A DNA stretch of 24,166 nt from Pelargonium nanum. Lineage: Eukaryota > Streptophyta > Magnoliopsida > Geraniales > Geraniaceae. The notes under the pieces are model-generated. The model saw only the letters and a list, made by a program, of their open reading frames with translations, did no database searches and was not told the origin of the DNA. Shown here piece after piece: positions 1-9,791 of this stretch. The stretch lies in contig JAYMTF010001329.1 in the NCBI GenBank assembly GCA_036897485.1, positions 1-24,166 of the forward strand, given 5' to 3'. Within the stretch, counting starts at the first letter, position 1. Every line of letters starts with the position of its first letter. Made by a program: the position numbers and the translations under genes.

Positions 1-340
1 CCCTAGCCGCCGCCAAGAGCCCGCACCCGCCAAGGAGCCGCAGCCGCAAACCCTAAAGAGAAGCCGCAAACCCTTAGTGATCCACAATAAGATGAACAGT
101 GGGATTCTTTTCTTGCCTCTCTCTATATATATTAACTTTTTGAGCTACATTACAATTATTGTTTTTTTTCTTCTTCTTGTAAGTTGAAATATTGCTTACA
201 TATTTGGTAAAAGGCTATGCCTTTCTTTTCTAAACCACGGAGCTTTATTCTTAACTACTTTTTAGCTTGAAAAGAGGAAGTGCGTCATATTGACTAGCTA
301 CAACAAAATGGCAGGTGTATAATTTTTTTATCACAAAAAA
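1..340. other. Intergenic sequence with a GC-rich left edge
   Basis: The first 75 bases are rich in CCG and GCC triplets and contain the phrase agccgcaaaccct twice, about 20 bp apart. One copy includes a telo-box-like AAACCCTAA at 48-56. The remainder is AT-rich with T-runs. No open frame or splice-bounded exon is convincing. The GC-rich edge could be the end of a gene or leader lying outside the window. Confidence 0.4.
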
Positions 341-682
341 TTAATATTTTATTAATACTTCAAATTGGTCGATAAAAAACAAGCATGATAAAGAGACTGA
401 AAACCTAATTAACTTGTGGGTCACTCGGTTCGCAGTCCAACCCGAAAATAGAAAATTGTGATGAGTCACAATAACTAAAGCATCATGAATGATCAAACCA
501 AAGACGCTAGATTTATCCCCATCAACTTGAATAATCAAATTGAAGGCACTGAAATCCTCCCCTTCAGCCTGAATAGTACGAACAACTGACAACGATTGCA
601 CTTGAAGTTTAAGCCGACAATGTGGAGTGCTCTGCCAACCGTCTCTCGTCACCATCGTGTATGCCATCTGATCCGACAGCAA
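341..682 (-). pseudogene. Degenerate RNase H-like domain remnant (retroelement-derived)
   Basis: The minus-strand frame here reads SLSVVRTIQAEGEDFSAFNL near its middle, then SGWTANRVTHKLIRFSVSLS, and ends shortly after FIDQFEVLIKY. This order matches the C-terminal half of plant RNase H-like domains (RVT_3 type). Those are found in LINE-derived reverse transcriptases and in stand-alone RNase H-like proteins, where a 'SDSLxVVxAIQ' strand is followed by 'xRxANxVAHxLA' and a short 'W/ID' tail. The usual alanine-histidine pair is degraded to T-H, the preceding arginine-rich strand is lost, and a duplicated-looking 'F-LIIQVDGD / FGLIIHDA' segment sits in the middle. There is no in-frame ATG and no N-terminal catalytic half, so it is read as a broken remnant. 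A neighbouring frame at 609-887 remains open, which suggests a frameshift. The family call rests on motif resemblance only. Confidence 0.4.
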
Positions 683-887
683 ACTCGAAGTCTAATCTGA
701 TAACTCTGACCATATTACCCCCTTCCAAGCCACTTTCTCCTTCTTTGCAATCGTGTCTTGCTGCCCCGAACGCCACCCAAAAAAATACCGCGAATATATG
801 CCTCAAATCTGCAAAACCTAACTTGCTATCAAAGCAAGACTCGCTATCAGAACGAGAAAGACCGCAATTTGCTATATGCAAATTCAA

Positions 888-1760
888 GAGACTACTGCCA
901 CTCTGAAATCAAGAGCAGCCGTAGCCGAACAAAAATCATATTCGACTCTCAAAACGGCAGAGAGAAAAAGGACAAATATATATTCAAATATTAACTACAC
1001 TTTTTCATCTTTTTTTTGTTGGAAATATTATATAAGAAAAATAGTGCCATATGTTTAGTCCGTAAATGTTATTGTACACAAGAAACTACAACCTACAAAC
1101 GGATGAGAAAAACAATATATATCAATCAAACAAAATTGTGACTTGGCTAACTAATATGCAACACAATTGACTTATTTAGAGATTAGCTTATTGACAGCTT
1201 CGTCAATCAAACACTTCTTATTCTACAATCATAAATCGATGGAGCCCAAGAACAAATTTTGTTCACTAATTTGTTGCCCTAATGGTTTGATTTAAACACT
1301 AATGGAGGATCCACAAAAGAATCATAATCCAACACTAGGACAGTGAGGTTTTTAACCCTTAAATTCTCAAAACGCTAGATCTTAAATTCTTAATCTTGAA
1401 TAAAAATAACATAACTTGGTAGAAGATAAAAAACCAAATATATACAGTGTCATGCACTTACTAGTTGGTACACATAACCAACTAACCAACCAACACAGAA
1501 CTGTCAAAAACCCACCACACTGCGACCCAATTGCTATCCAAAGCCAAATATGCATTGGATTTGCCATTTCTACTTGCCACTGCCACAATTGATGCTTCAA
1601 AATCACTTCCATTGCTGACCCACTAAACTTTAAAACGAAACTGCTTCAAATTTATAATAAAAGATTTTATTTTAGTATCTTCGATTTTATCACCATCTTG
1701 TGCCGACCTCGCCTTGGTTGGCCCTCGTGCGCGGAGCCCGGTGTCCTTGTCTGAACGCGG
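888..1760. other. AT-rich intergenic stretch, no gene seen
   Basis: This stretch between the retroelement remnant and the glucanase promoter has only short chance open frames. I saw no splice-bounded coding pattern, no strong repeat and no RNA gene. A GC-richer island at about 1695-1775 begins the probable promoter of the next gene. Confidence 0.4.
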
Positions 1761-1763
1761 ACT

Positions 1764-1832
1764 CCACGTCATCACTACCATTCGTTGAAATTGAATTCAA
1801 AACCGACCTCAATAACGTTTTTCTTTTATAAA
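1764..1832 (+). promoter_or_regulatory. Candidate glucanase core promoter: bZIP-type site and TATA-like box
   Basis: CCACGTCA at 1764-1771 (TGACGTGG on the other strand) is a G-box/C-box hybrid of the kind bound by plant bZIP factors. A TATA-like tttataaaa begins at 1825. This would give a leader of roughly 650-690 nt before the ATG at 2546. A second TATA-like word, tttatag at 1993-1999, is an alternative. The spacing is plausible, but no transcript data support either start. Confidence 0.3.
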
Positions 1833-1859
1833 AAAACGGATCCATGTATTGTTGTGGAT

Positions 1860-2545
1860 TCTCTGTGGTTTCTATTTTACGCGTCCAAATAAGGAATAGT
1901 CAATTTCACTTTCAGTTCCTTACCTCCCACAAGATCTCATTCACAACAAAGAAACGAACCTTTTTGTTTTAAAAATCCAACCTTTCCACACCATTTATAG
2001 CCGTTGGAACTTACAATCCCATTACAGATTTTTTGTTAATTGGGTCGCTCACTGTCACTTTTCTCTATAACCTCCTTTTCTCAGATTCGCTTCGCCTTTA
2101 ACATCATCGGCTCTACAGTTCCGATTCTTTTGGGTGTTGGGTTTTGTTCAAAAAGAAAACTTTGTTTCTGGGTTCATCGCATCCAATCTGCTCTGTTTCT
2201 TCTTCGTTTACTGAAACTGTCTCTTGTAACGTCTAAATCACAGACTTTGTCGATTTCCGTTAGTCGATTCAATCCTTTGGCGGTTCCTGTAGCGGAAAAA
2301 GGTGTGGTGGTTGCTTCGTGCTCGCTTAAATAAATACGCGTTATCACTGTTTATCACTGTTTGGTATTTACAGCGATTTTTGCTTCCCTTTCTCGATCTC
2401 GATTATAGATAAAATCCCTGGATTTTCGGGGATTTCTCGGATTGACCTGCAAAAACCGTTGATTTTCCCTCCCTAGTAGCATCGAAGAATCGCCTCACTC
2501 ACTCACTCACTGTTTTCAGATCTTGTGATTTTCCCGGAAAATAAG
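1860..2545 (+). other. Probable 5' leader of the glucanase gene
   Basis: The stretch is rich in C, T and TTC words, as plant 5' UTRs often are. A short TCAC tandem repeat lies at 2493-2512, directly followed by tgttttcag ending at 2519, which looks like a splice acceptor. That suggests a 5' UTR intron ending 26 bp before the start codon. I could not pick a convincing donor. The open frame at 2040-2333 has no ATG and is not treated as coding. Confidence 0.3.
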
Positions 2546-5348
2546 ATGGTTGGTGGGTTGTGGTTCGTGAGATGGGTGGTGTTGGTGGGAGTGTTGGGAT
2601 GTTGGTGTGTGGAGGGTCTTGGGGTGAATTGGGGCACGCAAGCCACCCACATGTTGCCTCCCAAAACGGTGGTTCAGATGTTGAAGGACAATGGAATTCA
2701 GAAGGTGAAGCTGTTTGATGCCGATCAGTCCACCATGAGCGCTCTTGCTGGCTCTGGGATTGAGGTCATGGTTGCTATTCCCAACATTCAGCTTGCAGAG
2801 ATGACCAGCTATAGTAAAGCTAAGGAGTGGGTGCGCCGCAACGTCACCCGCTACAACTTCAATGGCGGAGTTAACATTAAGTAAGTGGACATTGTTTAAA
2901 ACTTCATATTCTCATCAATTGCGATTGGTTTTTATTGATTTTGGAGATTTATTGAGTTATGGATGATGATGAGTGTTCAAATTAGATTTGGATTGAAGTG
3001 TTCATAACTTTTTTGATGCATTTTATGTTCATTGTGTTGGAGTAGTTTATTGTTTGACTTGATTTTTGAATCTTTGATTACATTGAAGGTTAGGATTTGT
3101 TTATTGGTAGACTTTAGTTTCGGATCCCTTGGTTTCATGTGCACATGTGATCTCATTCCCCCACAAAAGTTTTCTTGGAGGTGTAGGATTGTACGTGTAT
3201 TTGTTGTTATAATATGTACTTAAAATCCCTATACATTGGTTCATTGCCATTTGCAACTAAGCTTTCAAAAAGAGAATGAATCTGGGAATCTTACTAAAGC
3301 AAAGACAACTTGTTGCCCTTACTTCACTCTACCTTTTCATTTATACTCAGTCGTCACATGTAGCATCTACTTTATTGAGAGGAATGGCTGTCATTCCCAA
3401 TAATATTTTTGTTTCCAGAGACTCTAATTTGTTAATGGATTGAGGTTAAGGTTGTGTCATATACATGGATCCATGTCATTAGAAACTTTTGTATGGTATG
3501 CTACTTGCAATTTACTGGCATTGATGGGGTCTCAGCCATCGAGTTTTGAATACTTGTTACTGAATGTCATGTCTTCTTGAAGCTCAATTATGATAGAAGG
3601 AGTTGTTAGATTTGCTTCACTCTGTATTAAATGTAGAACTTCCTTCTTCACTCTAAATATATTAGACTTTGTTGATAGAGTTCAACCTGGATCGATCATA
3701 TCAATTCAATAAACTTTCTTGGCAATGAGAATGAAAATTCTTCTTAATCAGTTTCCAACTTTCCATTACTCTATTTAATTTCTGATGACAGTGTTGAGAT
3801 AAAAATTGAATTTTCTTGATTAATATCATATGCATCTTGTCAGCACTTGTACGAAGCTTTCTGTAATCAATTTGTATAGAGATTCATAAAATGGAAGGCT
3901 TATTTGTTAGAACTGATTCTTCTTCATAGTGGACTTTGTGACTCAGACTATCAAAATGAATAAGATTTTAAAGTACTGAGTTTGAGCAGAGATAATACCT
4001 AAAATTTTACATTTCTTCCATCTACGGTGGGTAGTAAATCATACTGGGAATGCTTATAAATATCACTATATCCTTTACACTTGAAATACACTTGTTGAGG
4101 AACTGCTATTCAGTATTCCTTCTATTACCTTGCTCTATTATTTCTATTGCTATGCGGGTTTAAATTTTAGTTTTGGATTTGTTGTCAATGATATTAGCAA
4201 TTAAGCAGTTGTTTGCTCACATTACTAATTAAATTTTGTGCAGATATGTGGCAGTTGGTAATGAACCTTTCCTTACATCCTACAACAACTCATTCTTGAA
4301 TACTACCTTCCCCGCACTTCAGAATATTCAGAATGCCCTCAATGAAGCTGGCGTGGGAGACTCCATAAAGGCCACAGTGCCCTTAAATGCCGATGTCTAC
4401 AATTCACCGGAGGACAATCCTGTTCCATCTGCTGGAAGGTTTCGGAGTGATATTAATGGCCTGATGACTGAAATTGTTCAGTTCCTAGACAAGAATAAGG
4501 CCCCATTCACAATAAACATATATCCTTTCCTAAGTCTCTATGGCAACGATGACTTTCCTTTCAACTATGCATTCTTCGATGGGGAGACAAATCCAATTGT
4601 TGATGGTCAGATTTCATACACCAATGTTTTCGATGCCAACTTTGATACGTTGGTTTCATCTTTAAAAGCAGTGGGACTCGGGGGCTTGGACATTATAGTT
4701 GGTGAAGTGGGATGGCCAACCGACGGAGACAAGAATGCCAATTTAGGCAATGCTTACAGATTCTACAACGGGCTTTTAGCTAGACTTGCAGCCAATAGAG
4801 GGACTCCCTTACGACCGGGATACATAGAGGTTTACTTGTTTGGTCTTCTCGACGAGGATGCAAAGAGCATTGCTCCTGGGAGTTTTGAGCGCCATTGGGG
4901 AATCTTTGGATACGATGGGAAGCCCAAATATGGATTAGATCTATCTGGTCAGGGTCAAAACAAGTTACTTGTGGGCGCTCGGGATGTGCTGTATCTTGCT
5001 CCGAGATGGTGTATGCTCAATCCAAATGCAAAAGATCTGAGCAAACTCGCTGACAACATAAACTATGCTTGCACCTATGCAGACTGCACGCCTCTTGGAT
5101 ACGGGTCTTCGTGTAACAACTTGGATGCAAATGGGAACGCTTCGTATGCATTTAACATGTTTTACCAGGTCCAAAATCAGAATCCCCAGAGCTGTAACTT
5201 TGATGGTTTGGCCGTGATGACAAAGCAGAATATATCGCAAGGGACTTGCGATTTCATCATTCAGATAGCTTCTCCGGCTTCTTCTCATGGACCTTCAGTG
5301 TTGATTTTGGTATCTTTTCTGGCATTAACACTCTTATTAGTAGTATAG
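2546..5348 (+). CDS. GPI-anchored beta-1,3-glucanase (GH17 + X8/CBM43), 2 exons
   Basis: Exons are 2546-2880 and 4244-5348, giving 479 aa. The intron starts gtaagt and ends gtgcag, and the split codon restores [12 protein letters not shown]. Residues 1-26 form a hydrophobic signal peptide, and the mature chain begins VNWGTQA, the usual GH17 start. The catalytic acid is E119 in VGNEP and the nucleophile is E266 in VGEVGWPT. An X8/CBM43 module starts at WCMLNP (367) with six cysteines (368, 388, 393, 402, 429, 447). A Ser/Pro/Ala stretch and a hydrophobic tail (464-479) indicate GPI anchoring. The enzyme should hydrolyse or bind beta-1,3-glucan (callose) at the cell surface, wall or plasmodesmata. 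The architecture matches the Arabidopsis 'glucan endo-1,3-beta-glucosidase 5/6' group. The ATG at 2546 is chosen because it opens the signal peptide; the upstream in-frame codon at 2525 is GTG. The length is normal and no lesion is seen. Confidence 0.95.
2881..4243 (+). other. 1.36-kb intron of the glucanase gene
   Basis: The intron has a consensus donor gtaagt and an acceptor gtgcag after a T-rich tract. It is AT-rich throughout. I found no nested gene, inverted repeat or clear transposon. Its position, just before the codons for the VGNEP catalytic motif, separates signal peptide plus N-terminal barrel from the catalytic part. Confidence 0.85.
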
Positions 5349-5458
5349 ATTACCTCTCATAGATGTATTGATCTGTAACATTTTTTCTGTTTGATTTTAT
5401 TAGTTTCTTTCATGCCACAACCTTTTTGCTTATTTATAGAATTACTGATTCTTCAGTC

Positions 5459-5464
5459 AATAAA
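5459..5464 (+). terminator. Poly(A) signal AATAAA of the glucanase gene
   Basis: A canonical AATAAA lies 111 bp after the stop codon, in a T-rich 3' UTR. It is followed within 30 bp by another T/G-rich stretch, consistent with plant cleavage and polyadenylation. Confidence 0.55.
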
Positions 5465-5626
5465 ATTCTCCTGAATTTATTGGTTTCAGAGTGCATGCAT
5501 AGTTAGTTCTGTGGTGATGTGTAATGTATCGATAGAAAATTTATATATTGGGTAGAGATAAAATTTAGATATATGGGTAAAATGGAGTTGAGTCGACTCA
5601 CTTAAGTTCAAGTGAATCAGACTCTC

Positions 5627-5740
5627 AAAACTACGTATTTTCATTAAATGATATAAATGATAGCTCAAAACTATGAAGTTTCGTTAAGTGATTTAACTAA
5701 AATGCAAAAACTACGTAGTTTTATTAAGTGAAAATTAGAG
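5627..5740 (+). repeat. Three degenerate 40-bp tandem units (AAAACTACGTAGTTT type)
   Basis: Units begin at 5627, 5667 and 5707. Each opens aaaactacgta/aaaactatgaa and continues ttt-cattaa(a/g)tga. The third unit is also the outer tip of the inverted-repeat element described next. The core ACTACGTAGT is itself a palindrome. Repeated sub-terminal units are known in several plant DNA transposons. Confidence 0.7.
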
Positions 5741-6523
5741 TAAAACTCATACACAGCTTCATGTTCTATAAACTACCCTCTCTATGCTATTCTCTCTATT
5801 CTCGAAGCCTCTTATACGTTTACTCATCTCATGTTCGAAAATAAAAACCAAATCCAACAAGATTACCTTACCTCGCCACAATCGTCTCTCACGTCGATTG
5901 TCATGCAGCCGGATTTCAAACTCATCGCAAACTCGCTCTCCGCCCGCCGCCACTCAGCTAGCAAGAAAATCTACCACAAAACTAATTGTTGTTGATGTTT
6001 TATATTGATAATAGATTGTGTGATTGGATATAGCTTATATATGTACGATGGAGAATCAAAGCAAAATGCATTTCTATTGTCTGCGTTGAATAATTCTAAT
6101 CAGACACCGTCCAATTAAGTGCTTATTTGATACAGTACAGATTTACTACTACCCCTATTGAAGAGCATAGCCCAATCATAAGCTGCTCTAACACAAAACC
6201 AATCCCAGAACACTTCTTTCCTAAAACCCAAACATAAAGTTTCAATTTGCAGTTCAAGAACACACTCTTTAAACACATTGTATGATGGTTAAAACACAAA
6301 AATCATTGCACTTTCATAGATTACTCGATCAGCTTAAATACAAATACATGCAAAAACATTACTTTATAGGATAAATTGAGCTTGTCGAATTAGGTTCTGG
6401 ATTTCGAACATGAGATGAGTAGACGCATGAGAGACTTCGAGAACAGAGAGGGTATCTTAAAGAACATGAGATTGTGTTTGTGCTTCATTCTAATTTTCTC
6501 ATTTAATGAAACTACGTAGTTTT
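5707..6523. mobile_element. Inverted-repeat DNA transposon / MITE-like element, ~0.8 kb
   Basis: About 150 bp at the left end (5707 to about 5860) is repeated inverted at the right end (about 6380-6523). Both arms run inward through ACTACGTAGTTT, AAAATTAG, TCATGTTCT, ACCCTCTCT, TTCTCGAAG and ACTCATCTCATGTTCGAAA in the same order. I estimate near 80% identity, with one roughly 15-bp insertion in the left arm. Long terminal inverted repeats with no transposase frame inside fit a non-autonomous Mutator-like element or a large MITE. I could not identify a target-site duplication. The interior holds a GC-richer patch at about 5865-5965 that stands out from the AT-rich remainder and could be captured DNA. 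Confidence 0.75.
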
Positions 6524-7201
6524 AATATTCATATACATAAAATTTCTCTTTGAATAATATTAAAAATATTCAGATTTGTTTATGAAAATAATTTTTTTTG
6601 AAAAATAAATTCATATTTACGTTATGATAGTTTTTAGAAATTATAAATTTAGTTTCTTTGAGTTGAAAAATAAAATTTCTTCATAAATATGTAACATTTT
6701 TTTTGTAAGTGTAAAGTGTTGGGAAATTAAAAAAAAAAAACGCCTTGAAAATGAACATGTAAGCAATACGTTACAAAAAAAAATGTATTTTTCTTTTTAC
6801 AAAAATTAACCGATCAACTATATCATATTACCGATTAACAGTTAAAGTTAACTAATATTTATGGGTAATAAACAATTTGTTTAATTTTTGAGTTTTGAAA
6901 GTTCAATCAGCATTTTAATTTATTTTTTATTTTTTCTATAAAGTGGTTGAAAGTAACATATAGAGCAGCTGCAGCATGAGATGGAGGGTGTGTAGATATT
7001 TCAAATATTATTTCATATACATTTTGAATTTGATTGCATATTTTGTTATTATTTTAGCTTTATCTGCCGACACAAAACCAGGCCATAAAGGGTGCACTAA
7101 ACTCACACATCTTCTTCAAAGACACACTCCACTCCATTCTCTTCTTCTTCTTCTCTCTGTTTTGTGGGCTGTGAGCTTTGGCTCATATTGATTACTGATA
7201 A
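6524..7201 (+). promoter_or_regulatory. AT-rich upstream region and leader of the GATA gene
   Basis: The stretch from 6524 to 6960 is very AT-rich, with long A and T runs. TATA-like words are tataaag at 6937-6943 and cataaaggg near 7085. A CT-rich tract of repeated CTT at about 7141-7160 precedes the ATG and looks like a plant 5' UTR. The transcription start cannot be fixed from sequence. No other gene is seen. Confidence 0.35.
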
Positions 7202-8248
7202 ATGGATTTCTGCCGGAATGTGTCCGTCGCCGGTGAATACCTCCAGCCGGAGCCGCCTCTCTCTCCTCCTTGCTCTGCCAATCTCGACGACCTCTTCTCC
7301 ACTCACAACACGGTCACTCTCTTACCCAACTTCTCCAAAAAAAAAAAATCTTTGGGTCTTTTCTTAATTTGGTTGTTCTGCAAATTAAAGTTGGGGTTTT
7401 TATTTTCTTCTTTTTGCTTGTTAATTCATGAGCTTGTACATTTTGAGTTTCACTCATATTTGGGTATGGGTACATAAATGCAGGAAGTGGATGTTAGCTT
7501 GGAATGGTTGTCAATATTTGTGGAGGACTGCTTAACCAGCACAGGAAATTGCCTCCCAGTGGCACCACCATCTGCAACCACCACAAACCACCAAGCTCAA
7601 CCACCAAGCTCCACCACAACCACAGACCCTAAACCCACAAACATTTCAAAGGCCTTGCATTTGTTGCACAAGAAGCCCCAACTCAAGACTCAACCACCTT
7701 CCCAGCTGCACAAATTTGTGGTCCCAGGGAAGGCCAGGAGCAAGAGGAAGAAGAGGACCACAAAACCCAGCAACAGCAACCATTTGATGAGCAGCTGGAC
7801 CCAACACCTCATAAACCCAAGAAACCACCACATGATGATCAGCACCAGCCCAGACCCTCTTTTGCTCCAACAGGCTTACTGGTTAGCAGACAGTGAGCTG
7901 ATTGAGCCCAAAAAGGAGGAGATCAAGGAGGAGGAGGAAGAGGAGAGTGGTGGTAGCAGCAGCAACAACAGCCAAGGAGGTGGTCAGGGTCAGGGTCAAG
8001 GTGGGGGGCAGGCAAGGAGGTGCAGCCATTGCCTATCACAGAGGACCCCACAGTGGAGAGCAGGACCATTGGGTCCAAAAACACTATGCAATGCATGTGG
8101 AGTGAGGTATAAGTCAGGGAGGTTGCTGCCAGAGTATAGGCCAGCCAAGAGTCCCACTTTTGTCAGCTATTTGCACTCCAACTCTCACAAGAAAGTCATG
8201 GAGATGAGAACTACTATGCAATCTCCTTTTCCCACTCATCAACACTAG
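7202..8248 (+). CDS. GATA-type zinc-finger transcription factor, 2 exons
   Basis: Exons are 7202-7312 (37 codons) and 7484-8248, giving 291 aa. The 171-bp intron runs from gtcact to tgcag in phase 0. The N-terminus MDFCRNVSV and the conserved block [17 protein letters not shown] (38-54), separated by an LDDLFS motif, are typical of plant GATA subfamily A. A basic stretch [10 protein letters not shown] (119-128) is a probable nuclear localisation signal. An acidic run lies at about 179-191, followed by a Gly/Gln-rich linker. The class IV finger C-x2-C-x18-C-x2-C uses C217, C220, C239 and C242, with [19 protein letters not shown] between and after. The tail YRPAKSPTF is family-typical. It should bind (A/T)GATA(A/G) sites in the nucleus and control light- or growth-related genes. 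The donor gtcact is not consensus, but the joined protein fits family members. The exact paralogue number is not assigned. Confidence 0.93.
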
Positions 8249-8914
8249 CCTATCCTTAGAGACCTACCTTATTTTTAAGTTTAATGCTCCCCATATAGTT
8301 ATTTGTATGTAAATTAAGCTAGAGCTTTAGATAGAACAAAATTTATGGAGCAGGAGCCAGGTAGGTAGCCTAGGAATTATATTTATTAGCATTAGTAATC
8401 TATTATTTATGCAGTGGTAGTATTTGCATACCTTACATTTATTTGTTGAGGCTTAATGTTAATTTTCAATGAAAACCCTTTTCTTGAATGTGGTTGAATT
8501 GTTGGGAAATGCAATAATCTGCAACATTTGTTCGGCTGTGGACTGGACTGGACTGCACTGCACCCAAATACTATACTTTGAATAATATTACTGGAGTATT
8601 TTTTAAATAATAGAGTGTAGGATAAGATGTTGGAGTCCAGCATGAATTGAGCATGCACGTGATGTTTCAGCATGTAAATTACTACAGTACGATGCAAGTC
8701 CAAGTTGATTGATTCTGATGAAAATGGGAAACAACACTACATGTTTGTAGTTTGAATTGAAAAGGATTAGATTCTTCTCATCTCCGGTCCCATCTCTCAT
8801 CCTTGTTTTCTTTTTCCAACATCATCTCCTATGAAAGTATACCTACTCAGTATCAGATGTGAGAGTAAGATCAAAATCAGAATCACTAATACTATAAAAA
8901 CATTTTTAAAGAGC
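8249..8914 (+). other. GATA 3' UTR and following intergenic sequence
   Basis: The first roughly 250 bp are probably 3' UTR; the only near-canonical poly(A) word is aatgaaaa near 8468. At 8541-8562 a short tract repeats gactg/ggactg units. No gene, tRNA or further repeat is convincing here. Confidence 0.35.
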
Positions 8915-8978
8915 GAAATTAGAGAAAGAGAAAGTGAAATTCAACTGTGAGGGCTGGGGATCACCTTCTCTTACCAAG

Positions 8979-9100
8979 AGAAGAGAATTTATACTTGTTA
9001 CCGTTTCAGACATGTGTCAATTTGTAGTTATTCGGCGGCAGAAGAGAATTTATACTTGTTACCGTTTCAGACATGTGTCAATTTGTAGTTATTCGGCGGC
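8979..9100 (-). repeat. Exact 61-bp tandem duplication covering the LTR TATA box
   Basis: Bases 8979-9039 and 9040-9100 are identical over all 61 positions. Each carries tttata on the plus strand (8988-8993 and 9049-9054), which is TATAAA on the coding strand of the putative LTR. The perfect identity contrasts with the heavy divergence of the rest of the LTR from its relative, so the duplication is recent relative to the LTR insertion, or it is an assembly artefact. Confidence 0.9.
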
Positions 9101-9450
9101 AAGGTGGGGTTCGCTTCAGGCCCACTCGTGGCTTGGGCTTTTGCTTTGCGAGCATATTGTTGTATGCGGGCGTCATACGAGTCAAAAATCTTCATACATC
9201 CTCGTGTGTCGAGGCGTACGTTGAAACCCAGAGAAGCCTCTATTACACGGGGTAGCTTCCTAGGATTTCTAGTCTTGTGGATTGTCGTTGAGTTTGTCCA
9301 GTGAGATGAGAAGCCTTTATGACGACTCGAGGAGGCAAAGTGAACCTTTGAGCATGTTCACTTTGAGTACCAACCTTTCTTGGACATTCGAGTGTGTCTT
9401 GGACGTGAAAAACTGAACAAACAGAGCTTTAGTAGCCACGAAAACCATCT

Positions 9451-9592
9451 TTGTCGCAACATAAAAAAAAGGTTGTTGCAACAGGACTTGGGACGAGCGC
9501 ACGTGAAAGGCTTAGCGGACGCCCTTGGTCACGAACTTTGTCGCGACACCAAAAGGTTATCGTGACAGGACTTGGGGCGGGCGCACGAATGG
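9451..9592 (-). repeat. 87-bp-period direct repeat inside the left LTR
   Basis: Ttgtcgcaac at 9451 and ttgtcgcgac at 9538 each start a related block. The blocks continue with an A-rich run, aggtt(g/a)t, then caggacttggg(a/g)cg and gcgcacg. The matching part of the right copy has related gtcgtgacaacgctggg words, so the motif predates the split of the two copies. Confidence 0.65.
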
Positions 9593-9639
9593 TGTTGGGC
9601 ATGCTTCATATAGCCTTGTTCTTGGATGGATTTTGGGAA

Positions 9640-9791
9640 TGACCAATGTCTTGGGCACGACCAATGGCCTCAGAAGGTCACCAACGATCTCAGGCACAAC
9701 TGATGAATTTCAGCATCGCTAATGGACTTGGGCACGACCGATAGTCTTGGGCCCGACCAACAGACTTGGTGACGACTAATGGACTTGGAGG
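9640..9791 (-). repeat. 19-bp minisatellite, eight degenerate units, in LTR U3
   Basis: The repeat consensus is close to CGACCAATGGACTTGGGCA, and unit lengths run from 18 to 21 bp. Unit openings include tgaccaatg, cgaccaatgg, caccaacga, cgctaatgg, cgaccgata, cgaccaaca and cgactaatgg. Two similar units (cgccaacga, cgaccgacgg) are in the right LTR copy near 11595-11630, so the array expanded in the left copy. Confidence 0.75.

Noticed and set aside
2040-2333. 97-codon open frame in the glucanase leader
   Set aside because: It has no ATG, an irregular residue mix and no domain; the region looks like 5' UTR.
4965-5288. Minus-strand open frame opposite glucanase exon 2
   Set aside because: It is the antisense shadow of the X8-encoding region and has no recognisable domain.
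7902-8105. Second frame with an Arg-rich stretch inside the GATA exon
   Set aside because: It is a shifted reading of the GAG-rich acidic region and the zinc finger; the finger is intact only in the main frame.
8349-8372. Possible miR160-like word (ggagccagg...)
   Set aside because: The match is short and no complementary arm forms a precursor hairpin.
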